DNA from: an uncultured Bacillota bacterium
GTDB taxonomy: Bacteria; Bacillota; Clostridia; Oscillospirales; Oscillospiraceae
NCBI GenBank assembly: GCA_947645675.1
Contig: CANSDP010000010.1
Span: 1 to 64,000, forward strand
Length of the DNA: 64,000 bases
Reading direction: 5' to 3'
This document shows, piece by piece, positions 32,042 to 40,858 of this stretch; the first letter of the stretch is position 1; every line of letters begins with the position of its first letter. The position numbers and the translations under genes were made by a program. The notes under the pieces were generated by a model. It was given only the letters and a program-made list of their open reading frames with translations, ran no database searches and was not told where the DNA came from.

Positions 32042-33027
32042 CACTTCTCAACAAAGGCCGTCAGCAGCTGGACGCAGGCCTCGGCGTCCTGGAGGCTGGC
32101 GGTCTCCGCCGGGGTGTGGATATACCGGCAGGGGATGGACACCCCGCCGGTTTTTACTCCCAGGCGGGTGGTGTGGAGGGCTCCGGCGTCGGTGCCGCCG
32201 CCCCGCATGATGTCCCGCTGGGCGGGGATGTCCCCGGTCTTTGCCAGCTCCTCCAGCCGGGCCACCACCTGGGGGTGGCAGATTACGGAGGAGTCCATCA
32301 CCTTGATGCCCGCGCCCCCGCCCAGGCGGGTGGTGCCGCACCGCTCCGAGCCGGGGGTGTCGTCCACGTCGGTGACGTCCACCGCAATACCGGCGTCGGG
32401 TTCCACCCACCAAGCGGCGGTACGCGCCCCCCGCAGGCCCACCTCCTCCTGGACGGTGAAAACCAGATACAGGTCGCAGGCGGGTTTTTCAATCCGCTCC
32501 AGGGCGCACAGCAGCACGGCGCAGGCAATCCGGTCGTCCAGATAGGGGCCGGTCACCCGGCTCCCCTGAACCCGGATGGGCCCGTCGTAGACGCAGGTGT
32601 CCCCCACCTGAACCAGCTTCTTCGCTTCCTCCTCGTTTTCCACGCCGATGTCGATAAAGCACTCGTCCAGCTTCAGCTTGCCAAAGTCAGCCTTCTCCTC
32701 GGGGACAAACACCCCCCGGACGCCGTTCTTGAACCGGACCGAGGCGTAGGCCGCCTCCTTGGGGGAAATTCCTCCCAGCTTGCCCACCCGTAGGAAGCCC
32801 TCCTTCTCGATGTGGGTGACGATAAAGCCGATGCTGTCCATGTGGGCGGCGAGCATCACCCGTGGACCGTCTCCCTTCTTGCGGACGATCAGGCTGCCCA
32901 GGGTGTCGGCGGTCACCTCGTCGGCAAAGGGCCGGGCCAGCTCAGCGATTTTTTCCCGCACGCTCCCCTCGTCCCCGGAGGGACCGTGGGTCTGGTTCAG
33001 GGCTTCTAAAATTTCAAGCAGTTCCAT
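32041..33027 (-). CDS. M42 family metallo-aminopeptidase (third of three)
   Basis: 328 aa. AAHMDSIGFIV (metal His-Asp), VTGPYLDDRIACAVLL (bridging Asp), FTVQEEVGLRGARTAAW (catalytic Glu pair), DVTDVDDTPG (metal Asp) and the final RYIHTPAETASL His. Tetrahedral-aminopeptidase (FrvX/PepA-like) family, cobalt or zinc dependent, cytoplasmic. Last gene of a four-gene operon holding three members of this family. Confidence 0.92.
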   Translation of the reverse strand: MELLEILEALNQTHGPSGDEGSVREKIAELARPFADEVTADTLGSLIVRKKGDGPRVMLAAHMDSIGFIVTHIEKEGFLRVGKLGGISPKEAAYASVRFKNGVRGVFVPEEKADFGKLKLDECFIDIGVENEEEAKKLVQVGDTCVYDGPIRVQGSRVTGPYLDDRIACAVLLCALERIEKPACDLYLVFTVQEEVGLRGARTAAWWVEPDAGIAVDVTDVDDTPGSERCGTTRLGGGAGIKVMDSSVICHPQVVARLEELAKTGDIPAQRDIMRGGGTDAGALHTTRLGVKTGGVSIPCRYIHTPAETASLQDAEACVQLLTAFVEK

Positions 33028-33036
33028 AGCGTCTCC

Positions 33037-33798
33037 TCAGTCCCACCAGAAGTACCAATAGCTGGATTTCGCCAGACCGTCCGCCAGCCGCCCGACAGTC
33101 TCCACCCCCTGGTCCACGATGTCATTACAGTAGGCGTACTGCTCCAGGGCCAGGTCCAGGGCCTGTTCCTTTGACATACCGCGGACATCAGGCAGGACAT
33201 ACTCCAGCACATCGTGGGTCATCAGGGCGGGGACGGCCCCGTACTTTTCAAACCAGTATTTCGCCACCGCCATGTGTTCCTCATTGGCGGGACACTCATT
33301 CCAGCCGCCGAAGGGCAGATAAGCGAAGACCTCCCAGGGATGTTTGACCGGAATCTCCGCCAGAATGATGGGAATGGTCTGTTTTCCGTCATAGTCCCAA
33401 AGGCTCAAAAAGCGGTCGATTCTCTCGCCGCCGGCTACCTCGCCCATCAGCTGCTCCCAGTAGCCGGGCTCTTCCTCCACGCTCTCCTTGTATTCGCTCA
33501 GCCGGTTTTGGAGAAATTCCTCTCCCGACTCCAGCGGGGCGGACAGCAGCTCCTGCCGCGCCTGTCCGGCACTCTTGTCCTCCCCGTTGAGCTCGAAGCA
33601 CTCCAGCAGAAGCTCGTCCACCGCAATCAGCATGGGGACAAAGCCCTCCTTTTTTCCCCGGGCACGGGCCTGACAGAAGTCGGAAATCATCGGCTGGCAG
33701 TCGTCGGACGGGGGATAGTAGGTGCAGGGACAGCCCAGATACTTCTTCAGCTGCTCCACCTGTTCTTCAATCGTGTGTTCTCCGCGCATTGAAATCAC
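33037..33798 (-). CDS. DUF4253 domain protein
   Basis: 253 aa. C-terminal half about 130-253 has the DUF4253 pattern: VKHPWEVFAYLPFGGWNECP, then WFEKYGAVPALMTHDVLEY and LALEQYAYCNDIV. N-terminal half contains a cysteine-rich CPCTYYPPSDDC. Unknown function; soluble. Overlaps the preceding M42 gene by four bases, tying it to the peptidase operon. Confidence 0.78.
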   Translation of the reverse strand: MISMRGEHTIEEQVEQLKKYLGCPCTYYPPSDDCQPMISDFCQARARGKKEGFVPMLIAVDELLLECFELNGEDKSAGQARQELLSAPLESGEEFLQNRLSEYKESVEEEPGYWEQLMGEVAGGERIDRFLSLWDYDGKQTIPIILAEIPVKHPWEVFAYLPFGGWNECPANEEHMAVAKYWFEKYGAVPALMTHDVLEYVLPDVRGMSKEQALDLALEQYAYCNDIVDQGVETVGRLADGLAKSSYWYFWWD

Positions 33799-34847
33799 TC
33801 TCTTTCTATCTTTATTCCCTCCTCCAGCCGCCGGGCCATCTCGTCCAGGAACAGCCGGGTGAGCTGGAGCATGTGTTCAAAATCGGCCACGCTGCCCACG
33901 CTGGCGGGGGCGTGGAGATAGCGGGTGGCGGCGGACAGGGCCGCCACCCTCACCCCCGCCTTGGTGCGCTGGATGGTGCGGGCGTCGTTGCCCCCGGCGA
34001 TATACTCCTTGGTCTGCCAGGGAATGCCGTTCTCCTCCGCCAGACGGCGCAGAATTTCGAAGAGTTCCCGGTCGTAAATGGCGGCCCCGTCCATATAGGA
34101 GATCACCGGCCCCCTGCCGGGGGCGCACACCCGGCGGTGGCTCTCCACTCCGGGCAGGCCGGCGGCGGTGGTGGTCTCCAGCACCAGGGCGATCTCCGGT
34201 GTGACAGAGAAGGCCGCCCCGAAGGCCCCCCGGGTGCCCACCTCCTCCTGGGCGGTGAAGGCAAAGGTCACATCCAGAGGCAGGTCCTCCTCCAGCAGCT
34301 TGAGCATGATGGCACAGCCCACCCGGTCGTCAATGGCCCTGGCCTTGAACAGGCCGTCGCCAAATTCCTCCGGCCGGCAGACGAAAGCGCCGTAGTCCCC
34401 CGGCTCTGCCAGCTTTTCGGCGGACGCTTTATCCTTCGCCCCAATGTCGATATACAGGCTCTCCGTCTTTGGGGCCTTCTTCCGCTCCTCCTTGCCGGTC
34501 AGGTGGATGGCCTTCAGGCCGATCACGCCGGGGACCTTCTTCTCCCCGATGACCACCGGCTTGCCGATGGCAACCCTCCGGTCCACCCCGCCCACGAAAT
34601 CAAATTTCAAAAAACCCTCTTCGGTGACGCGGGTGATGATGACCCCCACCTCGTCCATGTGGGCGGCCAGCATCAGCCTGTTCCCGGTGGACTTCTTGCC
34701 CCTCTTGAACACGATTAAATTGCCCAGAGAGTCGGCGCGGATGGAGCTGGCAAAGGGCTCCGCCCGGTCCCGGATACAGCGGCACACCTCATCCTCATCC
34801 CCGGACACGCCGTTGAGGCGGCACAGCTCCTTTAAGGTATTCAGCAC
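33795..34847 (-). CDS. M42 family metallo-aminopeptidase (second of three)
   Basis: 350 aa. AAHMDEVGVII, AIDDRVGCAIML, FTAQEEVGTRGAFGAAF, and C-terminal RYLHAPASVGSV carry the metal and catalytic residues of the family. GTG 34847 with GAGGGGG seven bases upstream; overlaps the preceding M42 stop by seven bases. Divergent enough from its neighbours to suggest different peptide preference. Confidence 0.92.
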   Translation of the reverse strand: MLNTLKELCRLNGVSGDEDEVCRCIRDRAEPFASSIRADSLGNLIVFKRGKKSTGNRLMLAAHMDEVGVIITRVTEEGFLKFDFVGGVDRRVAIGKPVVIGEKKVPGVIGLKAIHLTGKEERKKAPKTESLYIDIGAKDKASAEKLAEPGDYGAFVCRPEEFGDGLFKARAIDDRVGCAIMLKLLEEDLPLDVTFAFTAQEEVGTRGAFGAAFSVTPEIALVLETTTAAGLPGVESHRRVCAPGRGPVISYMDGAAIYDRELFEILRRLAEENGIPWQTKEYIAGGNDARTIQRTKAGVRVAALSAATRYLHAPASVGSVADFEHMLQLTRLFLDEMARRLEEGIKIERE

Positions 34848-35878
34848 GTCTTTTCCCCCTCTCCCATGCTCTCCACATAGGCGGCCAGCAGCTTTGCGGT
34901 GTCCTCTAAATCCTTGCGGTGGACCACCTCTACCGGGGTGTGCATATACCGCTCCGGGATGGACAGCACGGCGGTGGCCACCCCCTCCCGGCTGACCTGG
35001 ATGGGCCAGGCGTTGGTGCCGCTGGAGCCGGACATGACCTCGATCTGCACGGGCATGTCCAGCTCCCCCGCCAGCTCCTTCAAGCGGCCCGACAGGGACC
35101 GGGCGCAGTTGGGCCCCACGCCGATCACCGGGCCGCCCCCCAGCTTGAAGGTCTCATGCTTGGACGCGTCCGGACTGTCCCCGTGGGTGACGTCCACCGC
35201 CACGCACAGATTCGGCGCGATCTCATAGGCGGCGGTAATGGCCCCGGAGCTGTGGGTCTCTTCCTGGGTGGAGCCCAGGACGTACAGGTCCACATTCAGC
35301 TTCTTCTCCCGCAGCCGCTCCAGCACGTCCAGCAGGACGGCGAAGCCAGCCCGGTCGTCCAGGGCCTTGCCGCAGAGCAGGTCTGCCCCCAGAGGGGCGC
35401 AGCCCCCCCGATAGGCGGCCGGGGTGCCGATGGGGATTTTTTTCTGTGCCGCTTCCTGGGACAGCCCTGCATCAAGGAAGAGGTCCTTGATGGGCAGGGA
35501 CTTATCCATGTCCTCGCCGCTCTGGACATGGGGCGGCAGGCAGGCCACCACCCCATAGATAGGCGGCTCAGTAAGGATGACCATCTCCCGGTCGGGGAGC
35601 ATCCGGGGGTCCACGCCCCCCAGGGGGGCGAAGCGGAGGAAGCCCTCCTCATGGCCGGTGACGATGAAGCCGATCTCGTCCAGGTGGGCGTCCAGCAGCA
35701 GCCTGGGGGCGTCCTCCCGGCCGCACCGGCGCACCCCCGCCACGCTGCCCAGCCGGGTGATATACACCTCGTCCGTCAGGGGCCGGAGCAGCTCCGCCGC
35801 CGCCTGTGCCACCCCTGACTCAAAGCCGCTGGGCCCGGACAGGGCGCACAGCCGGCTCAGCATCTGTTCATAATTCAA
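34841..35878 (-). CDS. M42 family metallo-aminopeptidase (first of three)
   Basis: 345 aa from TTG 35878. DAHLDEIGFIV, ALDDRAGFAVLL, GSTQEETHSSGAITAAY, DVTHGDSPDASK and RYMHTPVEVVH supply the family residues. TTG is chosen because GGGAGG is eight bases upstream and the product then begins MNYEQMLSRLCALSGPSG as in relatives; the frame extends to 36136 only through promoter DNA. Confidence 0.9.
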   Translation of the reverse strand: MNYEQMLSRLCALSGPSGFESGVAQAAAELLRPLTDEVYITRLGSVAGVRRCGREDAPRLLLDAHLDEIGFIVTGHEEGFLRFAPLGGVDPRMLPDREMVILTEPPIYGVVACLPPHVQSGEDMDKSLPIKDLFLDAGLSQEAAQKKIPIGTPAAYRGGCAPLGADLLCGKALDDRAGFAVLLDVLERLREKKLNVDLYVLGSTQEETHSSGAITAAYEIAPNLCVAVDVTHGDSPDASKHETFKLGGGPVIGVGPNCARSLSGRLKELAGELDMPVQIEVMSGSSGTNAWPIQVSREGVATAVLSIPERYMHTPVEVVHRKDLEDTAKLLAAYVESMGEGEKTC

Positions 35879-35960
35879 ATCAAGTCCCTCCCGATGACCG
35901 ATGCCTCTCGCCCGCCGGCGCCCGCCGGCGGGGACAGGGCTAGTTTGCCGAGATATTCCT

Positions 35961-35989
35961 ATCCTAATACGGAAGGAGAAAACTTGCAA
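35961..35989 (-). promoter_or_regulatory. Promoter of the M42 operon
   Basis: Minus strand TTGCAA (35989-35984), 17-base spacer, TAGGAT (35966-35961). Confidence 0.55.
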
Positions 35990-36017
35990 GCCCTTTGAAA
36001 AATTTTGGGGAAAATGA

Positions 36018-36046
36018 TTGACAATTAGGGGATAACCCGCTATAGT
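36018..36046 (+). promoter_or_regulatory. Promoter of the polyamine importer operon
   Basis: TTGACA (36018-36023), 17-base spacer, TATAGT (36041-36046). The ~110-base leader to the start codon has a hairpin around CCGTCCCCCCAGGACGG but no riboswitch I recognise. Confidence 0.8.
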
Positions 36047-36165
36047 GTAACTCGCTATCCGTGAAAGCCGGTCACCGCACCGCCGTCCCCCCAGGACGGT
36101 CTGGCCGCCCGGTGAATAAATCGAGGGAGCTGACAAAGTAAAAAAACAGAAATGGGGGAGGATAC

Positions 36166-37335
36166 ATGTCCAAGGAGTTGATCCGCCTGACCGACTGCGT
36201 CGTGGCGTTCGGCGAGGATATCGTACTCGACAAAATCAATTTAAGCATCAGGGATAAGGAATTCCTCACACTGCTCGGACCCAGCGGGTGCGGCAAGACA
36301 ACCACGCTCAGAATCATTGGTGGTTTTCAGACGCCGACCGCTGGAGATGTTTTGTTCGACGGGGTGAGGATCAATTCTGTCCCGCCCCACAAGCGGACCG
36401 TCAACACGGTGTTTCAAAAGTACGCCCTGTTCCCGCACCTGAACGTGTATGAGAACATCGCCTTCGGCCTGCGCATCCCCAAGGCGGACGCCTCGGGAAG
36501 CAAGGTGAAGCTGCCCGAGGAGGAGATCGACCGGCGGGTGATGGAGATGCTGGAGATTGTCAACCTTAAAGGCTTTGAAAAGCGGCGGACCAGCCAGCTG
36601 TCCGGCGGACAGCAGCAACGGGTGGCCATCGCCCGGGCGCTGGTAAACCGGCCCAAGGTGCTGCTGCTGGACGAGCCCCTGGGCGCGCTGGACCTAAAGC
36701 TGCGCAAGGACATGCAGAACGAGCTCAAGCGCATCCAGAAGGCCATGGAGATTACCTTCGTCTACGTCACCCACGACCAGGAGGAGGCGCTGGCTATGTC
36801 GGACACCGTGGTGGTCATGGACGCGGGCCGTATTCAGCAGATCGGCTCTCCGGAGGACATTTACAACGAGCCACAGAACGCCTTCGTGGCCGACTTCATC
36901 GGCGAGTCCAACATCATCGACGGCATCATGCGCTCCGATGGGGTGGTGGAGATCTTCAACCGGCGCTTCCAGTGTCTGGACGGCGGCTTCTCCCCTGACG
37001 AGCCGGTAGACGTGGTCATCCGGCCCGAGGATGTGGACATCGTCCCCGAGGACCAGGGCCAGCTGAAGGGCACCGTCACCTCCGTCACCTTCAAGGGGAT
37101 GCAGTACGATATCATCGTGGATTTCTACGGCTTTAAGTGGCTGATCCAAACCACCGACCTGTCTCCGGTGGGCAGCCGCATCGGCATCAAGATCGACCCA
37201 GACGGTATCCACGTCATGAAAAAGAGCGGCTACTCCGGCATGTTCGGCGACTACTCCTCCTACTCCGAGGAGTATGAGGAGATCAGCGACGCCAGCTTTG
37301 ACCCGGATGGGGAGGACAGCGGGGATGAAGAGTAA
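36166..37335 (+). CDS. potA: Spermidine/putrescine ABC transporter ATPase
   Basis: 389 aa. Walker [10 protein letters not shown], signature LSGGQQQR, Walker [12 protein letters not shown], switch [10 protein letters not shown]-terminal TOBE-type regulatory domain about 240-350; an acidic tail (SSYSEEYEE) ends the protein. Energises polyamine uptake with PotB and the PotC-PotD fusion. GGGGGAGG site before ATG. Confidence 0.93.
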   Translation: MSKELIRLTDCVVAFGEDIVLDKINLSIRDKEFLTLLGPSGCGKTTTLRIIGGFQTPTAGDVLFDGVRINSVPPHKRTVNTVFQKYALFPHLNVYENIAFGLRIPKADASGSKVKLPEEEIDRRVMEMLEIVNLKGFEKRRTSQLSGGQQQRVAIARALVNRPKVLLLDEPLGALDLKLRKDMQNELKRIQKAMEITFVYVTHDQEEALAMSDTVVVMDAGRIQQIGSPEDIYNEPQNAFVADFIGESNIIDGIMRSDGVVEIFNRRFQCLDGGFSPDEPVDVVIRPEDVDIVPEDQGQLKGTVTSVTFKGMQYDIIVDFYGFKWLIQTTDLSPVGSRIGIKIDPDGIHVMKKSGYSGMFGDYSSYSEEYEEISDASFDPDGEDSGDEE

Positions 37336-38161
37336 GCTGTCCTGGTTCGCCGTCCCCTATGTGGGTTGGATGGCGCTGATGGTGGTGATCCCCATCCTTA
37401 TCATGGTGGTGTACGCCTTTACCACCGCGGACTTTGAGGGCACCACGGAAAACTTCTCCGAAATGGGCCTCTACGCCTCGGTCTTTGTCCGCTCCTTCCG
37501 GCTGGCGCTGATCGCCACCCTGGTCTGCCTGCTGATCGGCTATCCGGTGTCCTACTGGATGGCCCGGGAGGGCCCCGGCTTTCAGCGGCTGGCCATGGCC
37601 CTCATCATGCTCCCTATGTGGATGAACTTCCTCCTGCGGACCTACTCCTGGATGTCCATTCTGGAGAACAACGGCTTGCTGAATCAGTTCTTCCGGGCCA
37701 TCGGCCTGTTGGACCTGCTGGGGGTGGAGTACATCCCCATGATCGGCACCCCCGGGGCGGTGGTGCTGGGCATGGTGTACAACTACCTGCCCTTTATGAT
37801 CCTGCCCATCTACTCGGTGATCCTCAAGCTGGACGGCAGCCTCCTCGAGGCCGCCCGGGACCTGGGGGCGGACAGCGGCCGGGTGTTCCGCAAGGTGATC
37901 CTGCCCCTGTCCCTGCCCGGAGTGCTGTCCGGGGTGACCATGGTGTTTGTCCCCTCGGTGTCCACCTTCGCCATCTCCCGCCTGCTGGGAGGCGGCGCCC
38001 AGATGATGCTGGGCGACCTCATTGAACAGCAATTCCTGGGCGGGGCCTACGACCCCCACCTGGGCGCGGCCATCTCCATGGTGATGATGGTCATTGTGGT
38101 GGTGTGCATGGTGGTCATGAACCGCTTCGGCGAGGGTGAAGGGGAGGCGGTGCTGCTATGA
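37325..38161 (+). CDS. potB: Spermidine/putrescine ABC transporter permease B
   Basis: 278 aa, six spans, type I ABC permease. EAA loop [27 protein letters not shown] contacts the ATPase (core EAARDLGA). ATG 37325 lies inside the end of potA (11-base overlap) behind GGAGG; the longer frame from 37274 is unlikely. Confidence 0.92.
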   Translation: MKSKLSWFAVPYVGWMALMVVIPILIMVVYAFTTADFEGTTENFSEMGLYASVFVRSFRLALIATLVCLLIGYPVSYWMAREGPGFQRLAMALIMLPMWMNFLLRTYSWMSILENNGLLNQFFRAIGLLDLLGVEYIPMIGTPGAVVLGMVYNYLPFMILPIYSVILKLDGSLLEAARDLGADSGRVFRKVILPLSLPGVLSGVTMVFVPSVSTFAISRLLGGGAQMMLGDLIEQQFLGGAYDPHLGAAISMVMMVIVVVCMVVMNRFGEGEGEAVLL

Positions 38162-40170
38162 AACGACAGAGCCGCGCGGGCAGCCGCCTGCTCATCGGGC
38201 TGATGTTCCTCTTCCTGTACGCCCCCATCGTCCTGCTCATTATTTTTTCCTTCAACGCCGGGGACTCCAGCGCCGTTTGGAAGGGCTTTTCCCTCCACTG
38301 GTACACCAAGCTGTTTCAGAACCGGCTGATTATGGAGAGCGTCTACACCACCCTGCTGGTTTCTCTGCTGGCCACCGCCATCGCCACTGTGGCCGGCACC
38401 TTCGCCGCCATCGGGCTGTACAGCCTGGGCCGGCGGCGGCGGGAGGCCCTGCTCACGGTGAACAACATCCCCATGATGAACGCCGACATTGTCACCGGCG
38501 TCAGCCTGTGCCTGTTCTTTGTGGCCTTCTTTCAGGGCTGGGGGGCCTTCGCCCGGTGGTTCAACTCCATCCAGAGCGCGGTGGTGCTGCCCGACCGGCT
38601 GGTGCTGGGCTTCACCACCCTGCTGCTGGCCCATATATCCTTCAACATCCCCTATGTGATCCTAAACGTGGCCCCCAAGCTGCGGCAGATGGACCGCAAC
38701 CTGATGGACGCGGCCCAGGACCTGGGCTGCACCTGGATGCAGGCCTTTTGGAAGGTGATGCTCCCCGAGATTAAGCCGGGCATCGTCTCCGGGGCCCTCA
38801 TCGCCTTTACCATGTCCATCGACGACTTCATTATCTCCTACTTTACCGCCGGGTCGGCCAGCTCCACCCTGGCTATGGCCATCTACGGCATGACCAAAAA
38901 GCGGGTCACCCCGGAGGTCAACGCCATCTCCACCCTGCTGTTCCTGTCGGTGCTGGCGCTGCTGGTGATCTCCAACGTGAAGGAGGCCCGGCAGGAGAGC
39001 CGGGACCGCAGGGGGATTGTCCGCCGCCCCTCTGCGTTGGACCGCCTGCGGCAGAAGCTGGCGGAGCCCCGCTTCCGCTGGGTCCGGCGGGGCGCGGCCG
39101 GCGCGCTGGCCTGCGCCTTCCTGGCGTCGGTGGCCTTTCTCAGCCACGCCACCGGCTCCCGGCCTGTGGTCAATGTGTGCTCCTGGGGAGAGTATATCGA
39201 CGAGGACCTGATTATTCAGTTTGAGGAGGCCACCGGCATCCGGGTGAACTACCAGACCGCCGAGAGCAACGAGGCGCTGTACTCCCTGCTGAAGAGCGGC
39301 GGGGCGGACTACGACGTGGTGGTCCCCTCCGACTATATGATCGGCCGCCTCATCGCCGAGGACATGCTGGAGCCCCTGGATTACAGCCAGATCCCCAACT
39401 TTTCCCTCATCGACGACCGCTTTAAAAACCTGTCCTACGACCCGGACAACCGGTATACCGTCCCCTACACCTGGGGCACCCTGGGAATCATCTACAACAC
39501 CGAGATGGTGGACGAGGAGATCACCAGCTGGGGGGCCCTGTACGACGGCAAATACGCCGGGAACGTCCTGCTCATCAACAACTCCCGGGACGCCCTGGGC
39601 GAGGCCCTGATGTATCTGGGCTATTCGGTGAACACCACCGACCCGGCGGAGATCCGTCAGGCCTATGAGCTGGTGGCCGACGCCAACCGCCGGGGGGTCT
39701 TCCAGGGCCGGGTGATGGACGAGGTCTTTCAGAAGATGGAGGGCGGCAACGCCGCCATCGCCACCTACTACGCCGGCGACTATCTGTCCATGGTGGACAA
39801 CCAAGCCGACGGGGTGGACCTGGCCTTCGTCGTTCCGGAGGAGGGCTCCAACTGGTTTGTGGACGCCATGTGCGTGCTGAAGGACGCCCCCCACTACGAC
39901 GCGGCCATGGAGTGGATCAACTTTATCGCCTCCACCGAGGCCAACCTGGCCAACATGGACTATATCTGGTACGCCTCCCCCAACCGGGTAGCCCTGGAGC
40001 AGTATCCCGCCTACTATGAGGAGCTCTACGGCGAGGAGCTGGACCCCGAGGTCTATGAGATCATGGCCGCTCCCCCCGAGACCCTGGAGCGGTGCGAGGC
40101 CTATGTCAATCTGCCCGCTGAGACCTTGAATCTGTACAATACCCTTTGGACACAGCTGGGAATTGACTGA
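38158..40170 (+). CDS. potCD: PotC permease fused to PotD polyamine receptor
   Basis: 670 aa. About 1-270: type I permease with six spans and EAA loop LMDAAQDLGCTW. About 305-335: a further span (ALACAFLASVAFLSHA). About 338-670: polyamine-binding receptor (NVCSWGEYIDEDLI, DYDVVVPSDYMIGRL, VPYTWGTLGIIYN, EGGNAAIATYYAGDY). The receptor is thus tethered to the channel rather than being a separate lipoprotein; no lipobox is present. Overlaps potB as ATGA and ends the operon. Confidence 0.93.
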   Translation: MKRQSRAGSRLLIGLMFLFLYAPIVLLIIFSFNAGDSSAVWKGFSLHWYTKLFQNRLIMESVYTTLLVSLLATAIATVAGTFAAIGLYSLGRRRREALLTVNNIPMMNADIVTGVSLCLFFVAFFQGWGAFARWFNSIQSAVVLPDRLVLGFTTLLLAHISFNIPYVILNVAPKLRQMDRNLMDAAQDLGCTWMQAFWKVMLPEIKPGIVSGALIAFTMSIDDFIISYFTAGSASSTLAMAIYGMTKKRVTPEVNAISTLLFLSVLALLVISNVKEARQESRDRRGIVRRPSALDRLRQKLAEPRFRWVRRGAAGALACAFLASVAFLSHATGSRPVVNVCSWGEYIDEDLIIQFEEATGIRVNYQTAESNEALYSLLKSGGADYDVVVPSDYMIGRLIAEDMLEPLDYSQIPNFSLIDDRFKNLSYDPDNRYTVPYTWGTLGIIYNTEMVDEEITSWGALYDGKYAGNVLLINNSRDALGEALMYLGYSVNTTDPAEIRQAYELVADANRRGVFQGRVMDEVFQKMEGGNAAIATYYAGDYLSMVDNQADGVDLAFVVPEEGSNWFVDAMCVLKDAPHYDAAMEWINFIASTEANLANMDYIWYASPNRVALEQYPAYYEELYGEELDPEVYEIMAAPPETLERCEAYVNLPAETLNLYNTLWTQLGID

Positions 40171-40189
40171 CCTCTGCATTCAGCCCAAC

Positions 40190-40261
40190 AGAAAGCCTCG
40201 CCGTTGGCGAGGCTTTCTGACAGACCAACAGGCCGCCCGCTTGGGCGGCCTGTGCTTTTTA
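40190..40261 (+). terminator. Tandem terminators after potCD
   Basis: First AGAAAGCCTCGCC / GGCGAGGCTTTCT (40190-40218), then CAGGCCGCCC / GGGCGGCCTG followed by TGCTTTTTAG (40229-40261); the second also lies at the end of greA. Confidence 0.88.
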
Positions 40262-40762
40262 GAAGCGGTTCAGCTCGGCGGAGCCGTCGTCGCGGCCCTT
40301 TTCGATGGAGCGGACAACGGCCCAGTAGCCGAAGTCCTTGTTGACCTGGACATAGAAGCGGTCGCCCGCCCTTTTGCCCAGGAGGGCGGAGCCCATGGGG
40401 GACTCCTTGCTGATGAGGCCATGGGAGACATCCTGGCGCACGGTGGTTACCACCTGCCAGGTCTCCTCCTCCCCGTCCTCCTCCAGCCAGATGGTCACCT
40501 TGTCATACAGACCCACCGCGTCGGCGGCGGAGTGGTCCTCGATGACCCGGGCGGTTTTGATCATGTTCTCCAGATAGCGGATGCGGCTCTCGTTCTTGTT
40601 CTTCTCCTGCTTGGCCGCTTTGTACTCAAAATTCTCACTCAGGTCGCCGAAGCCCCGAGCCGCCTTGACCTCCTCCAGCAGCTGGGGCCGGAGGGTAATC
40701 CGCCGGTAGTTCAGCTCCTCCCGCATCTTTTGCAGGTCGATTTTGGTTAATTCGTTGTGCAT
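40259..40762 (-). CDS. greA: Transcription elongation factor GreA
   Basis: 167 aa. N-terminal coiled coil with the acidic tip GDLSENFEYKAAK that enters the polymerase channel, C-terminal FKBP-like domain with ISKESPMGSALLGKRAGD. Stimulates RNA cleavage in backtracked polymerase. GAGGAA ribosome site; repeat B lies directly upstream. Confidence 0.93.
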   Translation of the reverse strand: MHNELTKIDLQKMREELNYRRITLRPQLLEEVKAARGFGDLSENFEYKAAKQEKNKNESRIRYLENMIKTARVIEDHSAADAVGLYDKVTIWLEEDGEEETWQVVTTVRQDVSHGLISKESPMGSALLGKRAGDRFYVQVNKDFGYWAVVRSIEKGRDDGSAELNRF

Positions 40763-40777
40763 TTGTTCCTCTTTCCC

Positions 40778-40856
40778 TGCGTGGGGGCGGCCTGTGGCCG
40801 CCCCTACAAATTCTTGTCCTGTCCAGGGGACGGGCGGATAATATCTGCCCCTGCAC
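40778..40856. repeat. Palindromic repeat, family B
   Basis: Two palindromes, GGGGGCGGCC / GGCCGCCCC (40783-40804) and GGGCGGATAATATCTGCCC (40832-40850), between greA and ahcY. Confidence 0.8.
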
Positions 40857-40858
40857 AG

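Noticed and set aside
36061-36141. A 26-codon GTG frame (contains VPPGR) in the potA leader, considered as a polyamine-sensing leader peptide
   Set aside because: No ribosome-binding sequence precedes the GTG and a bare open frame of this length is expected in GC-rich DNA.
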